This document shows positions 47,772-56,683 of a stretch of 64,000 nt of DNA, one piece after another. The stretch covers positions 186,001 to 250,000 of the forward strand of contig NZ_AHTH01000048.1 of NCBI RefSeq assembly GCF_000245735.1, read 5' to 3'. A program made the translations under genes and the position numbers. A model generated the notes under the pieces. The model had not been told where the DNA came from. It saw only the letters and a list, made by a program, of their open reading frames with translations, and searched no databases. How positions within the stretch are numbered: position 1 is the stretch's first letter; every line of letters starts with the position of its first letter. The DNA is from Alishewanella jeotgali KCTC 22429. GTDB taxonomy: Bacteria > Pseudomonadota > Gammaproteobacteria > Enterobacterales > Alteromonadaceae.

Positions 47772-47837
47772 TGGTGGATTGTACTGGGTTCGACCCAGTG
47801 ACAACCGTCTCTTCGTAAAGAGCGGGCGGTGCTCTCA
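47772..47837 (-). pseudogene. Degenerate tRNA-Val copy 3 (5' truncated)
   Basis: Same organisation as copy 2: intact T arm region except TTCGACCC on the plus strand, acceptor 3' strand and CCA. The hairpin CTCTT-TACG-AAGAG takes the anticodon place. The 5' acceptor strand is missing. Confidence 0.75.
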
Positions 47838-47852
47838 ACGATTTTAAAAATT

Positions 47853-47928
47853 TGGTGGATTGTACTGGGTTCGAACCAGTGACCCCCGCCTTGTAAGGGC
47901 GGTGCTCTCCCAGCTGAGCTAACAATCC
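47853..47928 (-). tRNA. tRNA-Val (anticodon TAC), copy 2
   Basis: Identical to the other two intact copies, 76 nt with CCA. The start-to-start distance to copy 1 is 182 bp, showing that a unit of intact plus truncated tRNA was duplicated in tandem. Confidence 0.97.
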
Positions 47929-47953
47929 ATGGGAGTATCGCTGTGTAGAATAT

Positions 47954-48019
47954 TGGTGGATTGTACTGGGTTTAAACCAGTGGCAACCGTCTTTTCGTAA
48001 AGAGCGGGCTGTGCTCTCA
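47954..48019 (-). pseudogene. Degenerate tRNA-Val copy 4 (5' truncated)
   Basis: Keeps GAGAGCAC, acceptor 3' strand and CCA. The anticodon region reads CTCTTTACGAAAAG with a mismatch, and the T loop has TTTAAAC for TTCGAAC. More diverged than copies 2 and 3, as expected of a non-coding spacer. Confidence 0.75.
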
Positions 48020-48035
48020 CCGATACTTCTAAATT

Positions 48036-48111
48036 TGGTGGATTGTACTGGGTTCGAACCAGTGACCCCCGCCTTGTAAGGGCGGTGCTCTCCCAGCTGA
48101 GCTAACAATCC
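48036..48111 (-). tRNA. tRNA-Val (anticodon TAC), copy 3, promoter-proximal
   Basis: Identical 76 nt copy, nearest to the promoter at 48129-48156. It lies 183 bp from copy 2. Confidence 0.97.
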
Positions 48112-48128
48112 ACGCTGCGATGGCGCAC

Positions 48129-48156
48129 ATTATAGGGAGCGTGATTTAGCTGTCAA
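48129..48156 (-). promoter_or_regulatory. Consensus promoter of the tRNA-Val array
   Basis: On the minus strand TTGACA (48151-48156), 16 bp and TATAAT (48129-48134), then a GC-rich GTGCGCC discriminator. Perfect hexamers with such a discriminator are typical of stable-RNA promoters under stringent control. Confidence 0.88.
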
Positions 48157-48309
48157 CTTTATTTTCGGGCAAAGCGCGCTGTATGCCGCAAAAGTAAACA
48201 GCATAGTGAAAAAAACCAGCTTTTGCCACTACGCCTCGGGTGCATCCGCCGGCGTGGATTGTTACAATACCGGCCTCTTAGCTTTTTGCCTGTCTGAATT
48301 GGAAAAATT

Positions 48310-49716
48310 ATGTCATTAGTGACCCGTTTTGCACCCAGCCCAACCGGCTACTTACACGTAGGTGGCGCCCGTACTGCTTTATACAGCTGGCTATATGCCA
48401 GAAAAAATGGCGGTAAATTTATTCTGCGTATCGAAGATACCGATCTGGAACGCTCAACCCAGGAATCGGTAGACGCCATTTTAGAAGGTATGCAGTGGCT
48501 GGGACTGGAGCACGACGAAGGCCCGTACTATCAAACCAAACGCTTTGACCTGTATAAAGAAGTGGTGGCGCAGCTGTTGGCAGAAGGCAAAGCCTACAAG
48601 TGCTTCTGCACGGTAGAGGAGCTGGACGCGATGCGCGAAGCGCAAATGGCCGCCGGTGAAAAGCCAAAATATAACGGTATGTGGCGCGATCGCACTGATC
48701 ATCCGGCCGACAAGCCTTATGTAATCCGCTTTAAAAACCCGCAGGATGGCGTGGTCGTGATTGATGATATGATTAAAGGCCGCATTGAAATTGCCAATGC
48801 TGAGCTGGACGATCTGGTAATTGCCCGCAGTGACGGCACCCCAACCTATAACCTGACCGTGGTCGTCGACGACTGGAAAATGGGCATTACCCATGTGATC
48901 CGTGGTGACGACCATGTTAATAACACCCCGCGGCAGATGAATATTCTGGCTGCACTGGGCGCTGAGATCCCAAAATACGCGCATGTACCGATGATTCTGG
49001 GCGACGATGGCAAGCGGTTATCAAAACGTCACGGCGCTGTCGGCGTTATGCAATATCGCGATAACGGCTTTCTGCCGCAGGCACTGATCAACTATTTAGT
49101 TCGGCTGGGGTGGTCGCATGGCGATCAGGAAATTTTTAGTCTGGACGAGCTGGTACAGCTGTTCGACCTGTCGGCTTGTAATCGTGCCCCATCGGCCTTT
49201 AATACCGACAAGCTGATCTGGTTAAATCAACACTATATGAAAACCCTGCCGGCAGAAGAAGTCGCCAGCCATTTAGCCTGGCATGTTACCGAGCAAAAAC
49301 TGGATATCAGCACCGGGCCAAGTTTAGCGCAGCTGGTGCAGGTACAGGCCGAACGGGTTAAAACCTTAAAAGAAATGGTGGAAGTCAGCCGCTATTTCTA
49401 TGAAGACTTTAGCAGCTTTGACGAAGCGGCCGCCAAGAAACATTTAACTGCGGCAGCGGCGGAACCTTTGGCATTGTTACATGCCAAACTGGCTAAGTTG
49501 ACCGACTGGCAGCCAGCGCTGATCCATCAGCAAATTACCGATACCGCCGCCGAACTGGCGCTGGGTATGGGTAAGGTGGGGATGCCGCTACGGGTGGCAG
49601 TAACAGGTGGCGGTAATTCACCGGCGCTGGATCTGACGTTACAACTGATTGGTCAGGCGCGCAGCCTGGCCCGCATCGAGCAGGCGCTGAGTTTTATTAA
49701 GCAGCACGCTGTCTGA
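48310..49716 (+). CDS. gltX: Glutamyl-tRNA synthetase
   Basis: Class I synthetase that charges tRNA-Glu and supplies Glu-tRNA for haem synthesis. The 468 residues have the HIGH-equivalent [20 protein letters not shown] and the KMSKS-equivalent KRLSKRHG. The discriminating type that requires exact tRNA-Glu cannot be told apart with certainty. The zinc-type CxC region is represented by CFCTVEEL. It is divergent from the tRNA-Val array, as in E. coli. A terminator follows. Confidence 0.97.
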   Translation: MSLVTRFAPSPTGYLHVGGARTALYSWLYARKNGGKFILRIEDTDLERSTQESVDAILEGMQWLGLEHDEGPYYQTKRFDLYKEVVAQLLAEGKAYKCFCTVEELDAMREAQMAAGEKPKYNGMWRDRTDHPADKPYVIRFKNPQDGVVVIDDMIKGRIEIANAELDDLVIARSDGTPTYNLTVVVDDWKMGITHVIRGDDHVNNTPRQMNILAALGAEIPKYAHVPMILGDDGKRLSKRHGAVGVMQYRDNGFLPQALINYLVRLGWSHGDQEIFSLDELVQLFDLSACNRAPSAFNTDKLIWLNQHYMKTLPAEEVASHLAWHVTEQKLDISTGPSLAQLVQVQAERVKTLKEMVEVSRYFYEDFSSFDEAAAKKHLTAAAAEPLALLHAKLAKLTDWQPALIHQQITDTAAELALGMGKVGMPLRVAVTGGGNSPALDLTLQLIGQARSLARIEQALSFIKQHAV

Positions 49717-49723
49717 TGCACCG

Positions 49724-49786
49724 GCTCAGACCCGGTCTGAGCGGATACCTTAAGATGTGATAACGCCTGCGAGTTCAGGCGTTTTT
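49724..49786 (+). terminator. Double hairpin terminator after gltX
   Basis: GCTCAGA/TCTGAGC (49724-49742) is followed by AACGCCTG (49762-49769) and CAGGCGTT (49776-49783) with TTTTT. The second hairpin is a standard terminator. Confidence 0.85.
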
Positions 49787-49833
49787 AATTCACTTTGCGT
49801 GTAGATTAAAAAAAACTGAATATTAGATTAAAC

Positions 49834-50625
49834 ATGCCTGTTTTTTTATTGTTAGTCGTGGCCTTGCTGGCGTTTCACGTCAGTGCCAATGAAGCGCCGG
49901 AAGAGGCCGAGCCTCTGGTGCCTGAATTACAGAACCTGGGGTTACTTGGCACCCTTACCGGCGATATTGAGCTGGGCTTTTTGTTTATCGATGGCAACAC
50001 CGATGCACGCGGCTGGCGAGTCAATACTGAAATGGTGCATGAAAATGATTATTTCCGGAACCGCTATAATGTGCAGGGCCGGATCCAAAAGAATCAGTTT
50101 ACCAACAGTGAAACCGGTGAAGTGCGCACCGAGGCCACAGTAAAACGCTATGCGTTGTCAGGGCAGAGTAACTATAAGTTTTTAAGCGGTTCTACCTCGT
50201 TCTTTGGCCGCGGTGCCTATGCCTACGATATGTTTGGTTCATTCCGGCAGGTCGGCTCGCTGGCAACAGGTTATGCCAACCGGGTGTATCAAAAGCAGGC
50301 CAACTATCTGGATCTGGAAACCGGCCCGGGTTTTGCGTATCGCGAGGGCGCTTCCGGCAGCACTTCTAAGGGTTTGATCTGGTTTTTGGCACTCAACTTT
50401 GAGCAGGAAATTTACAAAGGCAGCCGTTTTCGCCAAACCTTCGAAGGCAATGTGTCGGTCGATGGCGAAAACTCGGCTTATACCAGCCGCAGCGCTTTAA
50501 CCGCGCAAATTAATGGCAGGCTGGCAATGCGTTTAAGTTTCTCGGTGAGCCACAACTCGCGGCCTGAAGGCAATTTGCAAACTACTGATACCGAAACCTC
50601 GGCGTCGCTGGTGTATCAATTCTAA
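49834..50625 (+). CDS. DUF481 outer-membrane protein (YdiY-like)
   Basis: A 263-residue protein with a signal peptide cleaved near VSA-NEA and a beta-barrel built from alternating strands, ending in LVYQF. The terminal Phe suits BAM-dependent outer-membrane insertion. The segments GDIELGFLFIDGNTDARGWRVN and FGRGAYAYDMFG match DUF481, a family described as salt-stress induced. The molecular function is unknown. It is a single gene between gltX and phoX. Confidence 0.88.
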   Translation: MPVFLLLVVALLAFHVSANEAPEEAEPLVPELQNLGLLGTLTGDIELGFLFIDGNTDARGWRVNTEMVHENDYFRNRYNVQGRIQKNQFTNSETGEVRTEATVKRYALSGQSNYKFLSGSTSFFGRGAYAYDMFGSFRQVGSLATGYANRVYQKQANYLDLETGPGFAYREGASGSTSKGLIWFLALNFEQEIYKGSRFRQTFEGNVSVDGENSAYTSRSALTAQINGRLAMRLSFSVSHNSRPEGNLQTTDTETSASLVYQF

Positions 50626-50666
50626 GCAGTTTTTTGTAATCAATCTTTAACCAAAAAGCCACCTGG

Positions 50667-50684
50667 ATGTCATTTGGCTTTCAC
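50667..50684 (+). promoter_or_regulatory. Candidate Pho box upstream of phoX
   Basis: ATGTCAT, four bases TTGG, CTTTCAC matches the tandem CTGTCAT-4-CTGTCAY pattern bound by PhoB in 12 of 14 informative positions. It ends 55 bp before the phoX ATG, with TATTAT at 50713-50718 as a possible -10. Confidence 0.5.
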
Positions 50685-50739
50685 ATAGTCATGTTCCAAT
50701 TTCTGCGCCAATATTATAAATCACGCAGGAACCCTGACC

Positions 50740-52746
50740 ATGACACAACCTAATCTCCCTGTTCAAATAGATAACTCCGGCCTGGAGCCCATCTCTAATA
50801 CGTCTGTTAATCCGAGCTTTGGCGAGGTATTAGAACAACGGATGGCGCGGCGCAGCTTTTTAAAAGGCAGTTTGGCAGCTGCCGTGTCCGGTATTATGGG
50901 CGTTGGCTTAACCGGCTGTAATAGCAGCGATACCGCTGAGCCTTTGCCACCTGTTAGTGTGATCCCGGCACCGGCTTTTTTGGGTTTTGCTGCTATTTCG
51001 GCCAACCGGGTTGATGGCATTACCGTACCGGCGGGCTATAGCGCTAAGCCTTTCCTGGCCTGGGGTACTCCTATCACCGGCACCTATCCGAATTTTCTGG
51101 CGGACGCCAGTAACACAGCGGCCGAGCAGGCGATGCAAATGGGCATGAACCATGATGGCATGCATTTTTTCCCGATTGATGTGCGCAGCGGTGGTAACAG
51201 CTCCAGCGAAGGCTTGCTGGTGATGAACCATGAATATGTAGAGCCGAATGTGCTGCATCCGCAAGGACCGTTATTACCACGCCCGGCGGAACAGGTGGCC
51301 AAAGAGCTGGCGGCGCATGGTGTCAGTGTGGTGCATATTGAAAAAGCGGCCAATGGTGACTGGCGGGTCGTCAGTAACAGCCCTTTTAACCGCCGCATTA
51401 CCGGTGAAACCCCCATGGAGCTGGCAGGCCCGGTACGAGGCCATGCCAAGGTAGTGACCAAATACAGTCCGGATGGCAGCCGCACCCGTGGTACCTTAAA
51501 TAACTGTGCTCATGGTTACACGCCCTGGGGCACCTACCTGACGGCGGAGGAAAACTGGGCTGGCTACTTTATGAATAGCGATAGCACCCAGGTTCGCGAG
51601 CACCGCCGCTATGGCGTCGGCAGCAGTAACGGCCGTTATTTCTGGGAAACGGCTACGCCAGCTGCAGATCGCTATCAGCGTTTTAATGCATCGACATTAG
51701 CAGCCAGTGCCGCTGAGGATTACCGCAACGAACCCAATACCTTTGGCTGGATCGTTGAAATCGACCCCTTTAATCCGGACAGTGTGCCGCAAAAACGCAC
51801 CGCCCTGGGCCGTTTTGCCCATGAAGGTATCGTCTTTGCCAAGGTCACCGAAGGCGAGCCGTTAGTGGCTTATTCCGGCGATGATGCGCGGGATGAATAT
51901 ATTTACAAGTATGTGTCGAAACAGCCGTACTTCCGCAATACTGCCGGTGGGCATCTGCTGAATGACGGTACCCTGTATGTCGCCCGTTTTAATGCCGATG
52001 GCTCTGGCGACTGGCTGGCGCTGGATATTAATAATCCCGAGTTTGCTGCCAAGGCCGCTTTGGCCGGCGTAAGCTTTAGCGATCAGGCGGATGTGTTGCT
52101 TAATACCCGCCTGGCCGCCGATATCGCCGGTGCGACCAAGATGGATCGACCAGAGTGGGGCGCAGTGCATCCGGAAACCTCGGAAGTGTATTTTACCCTG
52201 ACTAACAATACTAACCGCACTGCAGCGCAGGTTGATGCAGCCAACCCGCGCGCCAACAATGCTACTGGCCATATTATCCGCTGGAAAGAGCGCGGTACCC
52301 TGGCCTCAAGCCAGTTTAACTGGGATATCTTCCTGCTGGCCGGTGACGTTGGTACCGCTACGCCGGGGACCAACCTGGTATTAACGGCGGATAACCACCA
52401 CGCCAGCCCGGACGGGCTGTGGTTTGATGATAATGGCTTACTGTGGATCCAAACGGATATGAGTGGCTCCCAGCAAAGCAGCGGCCCTTATGGTAACAAT
52501 GCCATGCTGGTTGCCGATCCGGTGAGCCGGCAGATCAAGCGTTTCCTGGTGGGGCCAACTGACTGTGAAGTGACAGGGGTGATTATGACGCCGGATCAGC
52601 GCACTATGTTTGTGAATATCCAGCATCCGGGCGATCGTTCCAGCGTAACGAACTTTACCAGTAACTGGCCGGACGGTGGCAATAGCCGGCCGCGTTCAGC
52701 GACAGTGATTATTACCAAAGATGACGGTGGTATGATTGGAACCTAA
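50740..52746 (+). CDS. phoX: PhoX-family alkaline phosphatase, Tat-exported
   Basis: Calcium/iron-dependent phosphatase of 668 residues, exported folded by the Tat system. The twin-arginine motif RRSFLKG is at 37-43, followed by a hydrophobic region and LTGC with Cys60, so it may be a Tat lipoprotein. The mature part shows the DUF839/PhoX segments GMNHDGMHFFP, MNHEYVEPN, TPWGTYLTAEENW and DNHHASPDGLWFDDNGLLWIQTD. The candidate Pho box suggests induction by phosphate starvation. It complements the PhoA-type enzyme at 22385. Confidence 0.94.
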   Translation: MTQPNLPVQIDNSGLEPISNTSVNPSFGEVLEQRMARRSFLKGSLAAAVSGIMGVGLTGCNSSDTAEPLPPVSVIPAPAFLGFAAISANRVDGITVPAGYSAKPFLAWGTPITGTYPNFLADASNTAAEQAMQMGMNHDGMHFFPIDVRSGGNSSSEGLLVMNHEYVEPNVLHPQGPLLPRPAEQVAKELAAHGVSVVHIEKAANGDWRVVSNSPFNRRITGETPMELAGPVRGHAKVVTKYSPDGSRTRGTLNNCAHGYTPWGTYLTAEENWAGYFMNSDSTQVREHRRYGVGSSNGRYFWETATPAADRYQRFNASTLAASAAEDYRNEPNTFGWIVEIDPFNPDSVPQKRTALGRFAHEGIVFAKVTEGEPLVAYSGDDARDEYIYKYVSKQPYFRNTAGGHLLNDGTLYVARFNADGSGDWLALDINNPEFAAKAALAGVSFSDQADVLLNTRLAADIAGATKMDRPEWGAVHPETSEVYFTLTNNTNRTAAQVDAANPRANNATGHIIRWKERGTLASSQFNWDIFLLAGDVGTATPGTNLVLTADNHHASPDGLWFDDNGLLWIQTDMSGSQQSSGPYGNNAMLVADPVSRQIKRFLVGPTDCEVTGVIMTPDQRTMFVNIQHPGDRSSVTNFTSNWPDGGNSRPRSATVIITKDDGGMIGT

Positions 52747-52775
52747 GGTGCCCGATTATTGACAGCACTAATAAC

Positions 52776-52805
52776 ACAGGGGGCCTTGGCCCCCTGTTCT
52801 GTTTC
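52776..52805. terminator. Terminator between convergent phoX and serA
   Basis: ACAGGGGGCC (52776-52785), loop TT, GGCCCCCTGT (52788-52797) and then TCTGTTTCT. Strong 10 bp GC-rich stem between convergent genes. Confidence 0.8.
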
Positions 52806-52825
52806 TAATATGACTCAGTAAAAAC

Positions 52826-54052
52826 TTAGTGTAATACCCGCGCTCTTAAGGTGCCCGGAATGGCTTTTAGCTCATTCAATGCCAGTTCGTGGTCGGCCGA
52901 GTCAATATCAATCACCACATAACCAATTTCCTGCACAGTTTGCAGGTACTGGCCGGAGATATTGATATTATGCCGGGCAAAGGCTTCGTTGATTTTGGTC
53001 AACATACCTGGCTGGTTTTTGTGGATATGCAGCAGGCGTGAGCGGCCTTTATGCTCAGGCAGCGACACTTCCGGGAAATTCACCGCCGACAGGGTCGAGC
53101 CGTTATCACTGTATTTCACCAGCTTACCGGCGACTTCAAAGCCAATATTCTCCTGCGCTTCCTGAGTCGAGCCACCGATATGCGGCGTTAAAATCACATT
53201 ATCGAACTGGCGCAGTGGCGAGATAAATTCTTCGTCGTTGCCTTTAGGCTCTACCGGGAATACATCGATGGCGGCGCCGGCCAGCTTTTTGCTTTGTAAC
53301 GCGCTGGTCAGAGCATCGATATCAACCACAGTGCCACGCGAGGCATTGATCAGGATAGCACCGTGCTTCATCAGCTCCAGTTCGGCTTCGCCAATCATAT
53401 TTTTGGTTTGTGGCGTTTCCGGCACATGCAGGCTGATCACATCGGAAGTCTTCAGTAAGCTGCCTAAATCTACCTGTACCGCATTGCCCAGTACCAGCTT
53501 GTTTTCAATATCGTAAAACTGCACCCGCATACCGATATTTTCGGCCATAATGCCAAGCTGGGTACCGATATGGCCATAGCCGATAATACCGAGCGTTTTA
53601 CCGCGTGCTTCAAAGGAGTTGTCGGCGGTTTTTAACCACTCGCCACGATGAGCTGCGGCGTTACGCTGCGGAATACCGCGCAGTAACATAATAATTTGTC
53701 CCAGCACCAGTTCAGCCACCGAGCGGGTATTAGAAAAGGGCGCATTAAACACCGGGATAGCGCGTCTTAAGGCCGCATCCAGATCCACCTGATTGGTACC
53801 GATACAGAAGCAGCCGATCGCCACCAGCTTAGAGGCGGCTTCTAACACCTTATCGGTAAGCTGGGTACGTGAGCGAATGCCGATAAAGTGGGCATCTTTA
53901 ATCCGCTCAATCAACTCGTCTTCCGGCAGCGAGGTTTTCAGATACTCGATATTGCTGTAGCCGTGATCTTTAAAGGTTTGTACGGCACTCTGGTGCAGGC
54001 CTTCCAGCAGCAGGATCTTAATTTTGTCTTTTGCCAGCGAAAATTTTTCCAT
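52826..54052 (-). CDS. serA: D-3-phosphoglycerate dehydrogenase
   Basis: First enzyme of serine synthesis, oxidising 3-phosphoglycerate with NAD. The 408 residues comprise the catalytic domain, the nucleotide fold with GYGHIG, and the catalytic Arg, Glu and His (NASRGTVVD, LTPHIGGST). A C-terminal ACT domain (about 335-408) mediates serine feedback. A GTG two codons upstream is in frame, but the ATG at 54052 is better spaced from AGAGAAG. serA-rpiA-fau-6S is the E. coli order. Serine made here feeds the glycine cleavage genes nearby. Confidence 0.97.
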   Translation of the reverse strand: MEKFSLAKDKIKILLLEGLHQSAVQTFKDHGYSNIEYLKTSLPEDELIERIKDAHFIGIRSRTQLTDKVLEAASKLVAIGCFCIGTNQVDLDAALRRAIPVFNAPFSNTRSVAELVLGQIIMLLRGIPQRNAAAHRGEWLKTADNSFEARGKTLGIIGYGHIGTQLGIMAENIGMRVQFYDIENKLVLGNAVQVDLGSLLKTSDVISLHVPETPQTKNMIGEAELELMKHGAILINASRGTVVDIDALTSALQSKKLAGAAIDVFPVEPKGNDEEFISPLRQFDNVILTPHIGGSTQEAQENIGFEVAGKLVKYSDNGSTLSAVNFPEVSLPEHKGRSRLLHIHKNQPGMLTKINEAFARHNINISGQYLQTVQEIGYVVIDIDSADHELALNELKAIPGTLRARVLH

Positions 54053-54157
54053 GGTCACTTCTCTTGTGCTTAATATAAATGCTGCCCGGTTGTCTTCACT
54101 GCCCCTTAAGCGGGGCTATTGTTATAAAAACAGTTCTATCAAAAGCTTTGCTTAGTA

Positions 54158-54814
54158 TTAGCGCAGTACCTGAGTACCCTCAGCGCTACCTACCAAGACC
54201 AGATCGGCGGCGCGAGCGGCAAAGATGCCATTGGTAACAACACCAACGATATTATTAATCTGCTGCTCCAGCGCTAACGGCTCGCTGATATGTAAACCGT
54301 GCACATCAATAATCAGATTACCGTTATCGGTGACCACGCCTTCGCGTACTACCGGTTTACCACCCAGTTTTGCCAGTTCGCGGCTGACATAGCTGCTGGC
54401 CATCGGGATCACTTCAACCGGCAGTGGGAACTTGCCCAATACCTCAACCTGCTTGGTGCTATCGACAATACAGATAAAGGTTTTGGCGACGGCGGCGACA
54501 ATTTTTTCGCGGGTTAAGGCGGCACCACCGCCTTTAATCATCTGCTTGGCGGCGTTAATTTCGTCGGCGCCATCAACATAGACGCCAAAGCCGCTGATGC
54601 TGTTTAAATCCAGCACCGGAATGCCCAGTGCCTTTAAGCGGGCGGTAGATTGTTCAGAGCTGGAAACGGCGCCGGCGATTTGATCTTTGATCTCGGCCAG
54701 AGCGTCAATAAAGTGGTTTACGGTAGAGCCGGTGCCGACACCGACAATGGTCTGTGGCTCGATATAGGCCACGGCGGCGCGGGCCGCGTTGCGTTTCATT
54801 TCATCTTGCGTCAT
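54158..54814 (-). CDS. rpiA: Ribose-5-phosphate isomerase A
   Basis: Pentose-phosphate enzyme interconverting ribose-5-phosphate and ribulose-5-phosphate. The 218 residues have [15 protein letters not shown], the catalytic DGADE and [12 protein letters not shown] motifs complete. It is same-strand with serA and 106 bp upstream of it, with its own ATG preceded by a weak GGAG-type site. Ordinary member. Confidence 0.97.
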   Translation of the reverse strand: MTQDEMKRNAARAAVAYIEPQTIVGVGTGSTVNHFIDALAEIKDQIAGAVSSSEQSTARLKALGIPVLDLNSISGFGVYVDGADEINAAKQMIKGGGAALTREKIVAAVAKTFICIVDSTKQVEVLGKFPLPVEVIPMASSYVSRELAKLGGKPVVREGVVTDNGNLIIDVHGLHISEPLALEQQINNIVGVVTNGIFAARAADLVLVGSAEGTQVLR

Positions 54815-54920
54815 GGAGGGTTCGCTTTATGCGTTTAGCCATAAAGATGGATAGTATATCGGCTGCCAGAAAAAAAGACAGTGTTAGTTAGTGCGGATAA
54901 TTCGCGATAAAAAGCCGTGA

Positions 54921-55499
54921 CTAGAAGCGTAGCAGCCGGCTGCCGGTCGCTACCGCATGCAGAGGCTGATCCCAGGGCTCGACTGGTAACTGCGGCACTT
55001 GTTGGCAATCATGCGCCAAACCGATTAGCCGGCAATGATGATTGGTAGCTAACTGCGACAGGGTACGGTCATAAAAACCGCCGCCCATGCCAAGGCGTTG
55101 CCCGAGATTATCGAACGCAACTAAAGGGGTAAAAATCAGATCCAACTGCTGTACCGGCAGTAGTTCAGCGCAGTTTAGTTTTGGCTCCGGAATACCAAAG
55201 CGATTGGGTAATAGCGGCGTAGTTGGCTGAAAGTGCTGAAAAATCAAATAGCCGGCACAAAACGGATGCAAAATAGGTAGGTAGAGGGTTTTGCCGGCCT
55301 GCCATAAGGCCTGGATTAACGCCGTGGTATCAATCTCGCTGTCATTACTCAGATAGAGCGCGATATGTTGCGCCGCCAATACCTCAGCACAGGGGAGCAG
55401 TTGCCGCACTAATCCGATAGCAGCGTCCTGCTGCGCCTGAGCGCTTAGCTGTTGCCGCCGGTTACGGATTTCAGTTCGTAGTTGTGCCCGATTTAGCAA
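54921..55499 (-). CDS. fau: 5-formyltetrahydrofolate cyclo-ligase
   Basis: Converts 5-formyl-THF to methenyl-THF, recycling the inhibitory folate made by serine hydroxymethyltransferase. The 192 residues include RRQQLSAQAQQ, the substrate loop LYLSNDSEID, ILHPFCAGYL and the GMGGGFYDRTL signature. The frame stays open 48 codons further upstream, but that part lies inside the 6S RNA. AAGGA seven bases before a TTG at 55497-55499 gives a normal length, so a TTG start is proposed. It is cotranscribed behind 6S RNA as in E. coli (ygfA). Confidence 0.93.
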   Translation of the reverse strand: MLNRAQLRTEIRNRRQQLSAQAQQDAAIGLVRQLLPCAEVLAAQHIALYLSNDSEIDTTALIQALWQAGKTLYLPILHPFCAGYLIFQHFQPTTPLLPNRFGIPEPKLNCAELLPVQQLDLIFTPLVAFDNLGQRLGMGGGFYDRTLSQLATNHHCRLIGLAHDCQQVPQLPVEPWDQPLHAVATGSRLLRF

Positions 55500-55533
55500 T
55501 GCAGAATCCTTGCTGTCAGGAAGAAGAGAGAGT

Positions 55534-55722
55534 GCAGAAGTGTTCTCCGAAGTTGCCGTGCCCTGTATCAGCCCTTGAACCCAAGGTTCAAGGCGGAACG
55601 CCAATGGCCACCGTAGGCTTCCCGGTACTAGCCGGGCCTGCACAAAAGCGACGCAGAAACATCCCTTAATAAAACAATTATCGGCTCAGGGACATCGACA
55701 AAACACGAACAACCCAGAGAAC
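55534..55722 (-). ncRNA. ssrS: 6S RNA
   Basis: About 189 nt RNA that mimics an open promoter and sequesters sigma-70 RNA polymerase. Recognisable from the 5' part TTCTCTGGG, TGTTCGT and CCCTGAGCCGATAA. The 3' half has CCTTGAACCTTGGGTTCAAGG and the closing strand TTCGGAGAA. These match the E. coli 6S landmarks in order and spacing. It lies immediately upstream of fau. A TATACT box (55729-55734) is 6-7 bases before the proposed 5' end. Ends are estimates. Confidence 0.9.
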
Positions 55723-55728
55723 GCCCTC

Positions 55729-55734
55729 AGTATA
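55729..55734 (-). promoter_or_regulatory. -10 box of the 6S RNA gene
   Basis: TATACT on the minus strand, seven bases before the inferred 5' end. No good -35 hexamer is seen 16-18 bp upstream, so activation or an extended element is likely. Confidence 0.6.
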
Positions 55735-55864
55735 ACACCGCTTTTATCGCGATGAGAAACAAAGCCCGGCAAAAAGCGGCCAACTGCTGCTTGTTTAGGC
55801 ACAGGTTGGCGTGGCTCTGTAGCAGTGGTAGCATAAGCAGATATAAGTAAATAAGGGGCACTGT

Positions 55865-56446
55865 ATGCCATTATCACTGGTACAAAGCTATGAGCGCTGG
55901 AGCGCAGCCCTGGATGCAGCCTATGTGATGGCTTCTGCTGCAGAATTGCATGGTTTAATCAGTGGCCTGCTGTGCGGCGGTATGCCAGCCGATGCCAGCG
56001 AGTTTTTGCCGGTGCTGCACGACTTTTTAAATGACGGTCAGGCCTTGCCTCAGGCGCTAAAAACCGACGTGCAGCAGCTGATCAGCAATACCTCACAAAG
56101 CCTGAGTGCTGCCGACTATGATTTCGCGTTGTTGCTGCCGCATGACGATGATGCACTGATCGAGCGGCTGGAAGCGATGGTGGAGTGGGCGCAAGCGTTT
56201 TTAGTCGGTTTCTCGGTACAACAAACCGATTTATCGTTATTAAGCGAAGAAGTGCGCGAGGCCGTGAATCAGCTTAGCGAAGTGACTAAGGTTGACCTTA
56301 GTACGCAAGACGATGCCAGCGCCGAAGAAAACGAAGAAGCCTATTTCCTGGTACTGGAACATATCCGGCTGATGGTGTTTAGCTGCTATAACGAAGTCGG
56401 GCAGCGGCCGGCGGTAAAGGGCCCTTTAAATAAAACACTACACTGA
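55865..56446 (+). CDS. ygfB: UPF0149 / YgfB family protein
   Basis: A 193-residue acidic protein with the family pattern AAELHGLISGLLCGG, a middle region ALIERLEAMVEWAQAFLVGF, and VREAVNQLSEVTKVD near the C-terminus. In Pseudomonas YgfB has been linked to regulation of ampDh3; no general function is set. In E. coli it is followed directly by pepP, ubiH and ubiI. Here a 407 bp insertion with a decayed zeta-toxin module intervenes. zapA, which normally lies between the 6S gene and ygfB, is absent. Confidence 0.93.
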   Translation: MPLSLVQSYERWSAALDAAYVMASAAELHGLISGLLCGGMPADASEFLPVLHDFLNDGQALPQALKTDVQQLISNTSQSLSAADYDFALLLPHDDDALIERLEAMVEWAQAFLVGFSVQQTDLSLLSEEVREAVNQLSEVTKVDLSTQDDASAEENEEAYFLVLEHIRLMVFSCYNEVGQRPAVKGPLNKTLH

Positions 56447-56502
56447 AAGCTAGTGTACTAAAATTGGGCAAGTTACTACCTGTACCCGAGGAAAGAGATT
56501 AG

Positions 56503-56683
56503 ATGCCAACTTGCTGGATCATTGCTGGCCCGAATGGTGCAGGAAAAACGACTTCATTCTCAGTGCTACTTAAATGCGAGTGATGAGCCGATATTAATTT
56601 TCGAGCAGTCGCAAAGTAGTCGAACAGTGCATGATCAAACCTTGTTCAAATTGCTGTTAGAGGAATCGTCAAATGAAAACTGA
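56503..56683 (+). pseudogene. Remnant of a zeta-toxin-family P-loop protein
   Basis: The frame from ATG at 56503 reads MPTCWIIAGPNGAGKTTSFS and stops at 56583, giving only the Walker A start of a zeta-toxin-like kinase. In another frame 56567-56683 reads YLNASDEPILIFEQSQSS and ends LLLEESSNEN, which looks like the C-terminal end of the same protein. A deletion near 56565 of several hundred bases and a frame change explain both. A normal member has about 190 residues, so the toxin is inactive. Confidence 0.7.

Noticed and set aside
47580-48108. Minus-strand frames with the repeated phrase TGSNPVQSTKF
   Set aside because: They are translations of the tRNA-Val genes and their degenerate copies.
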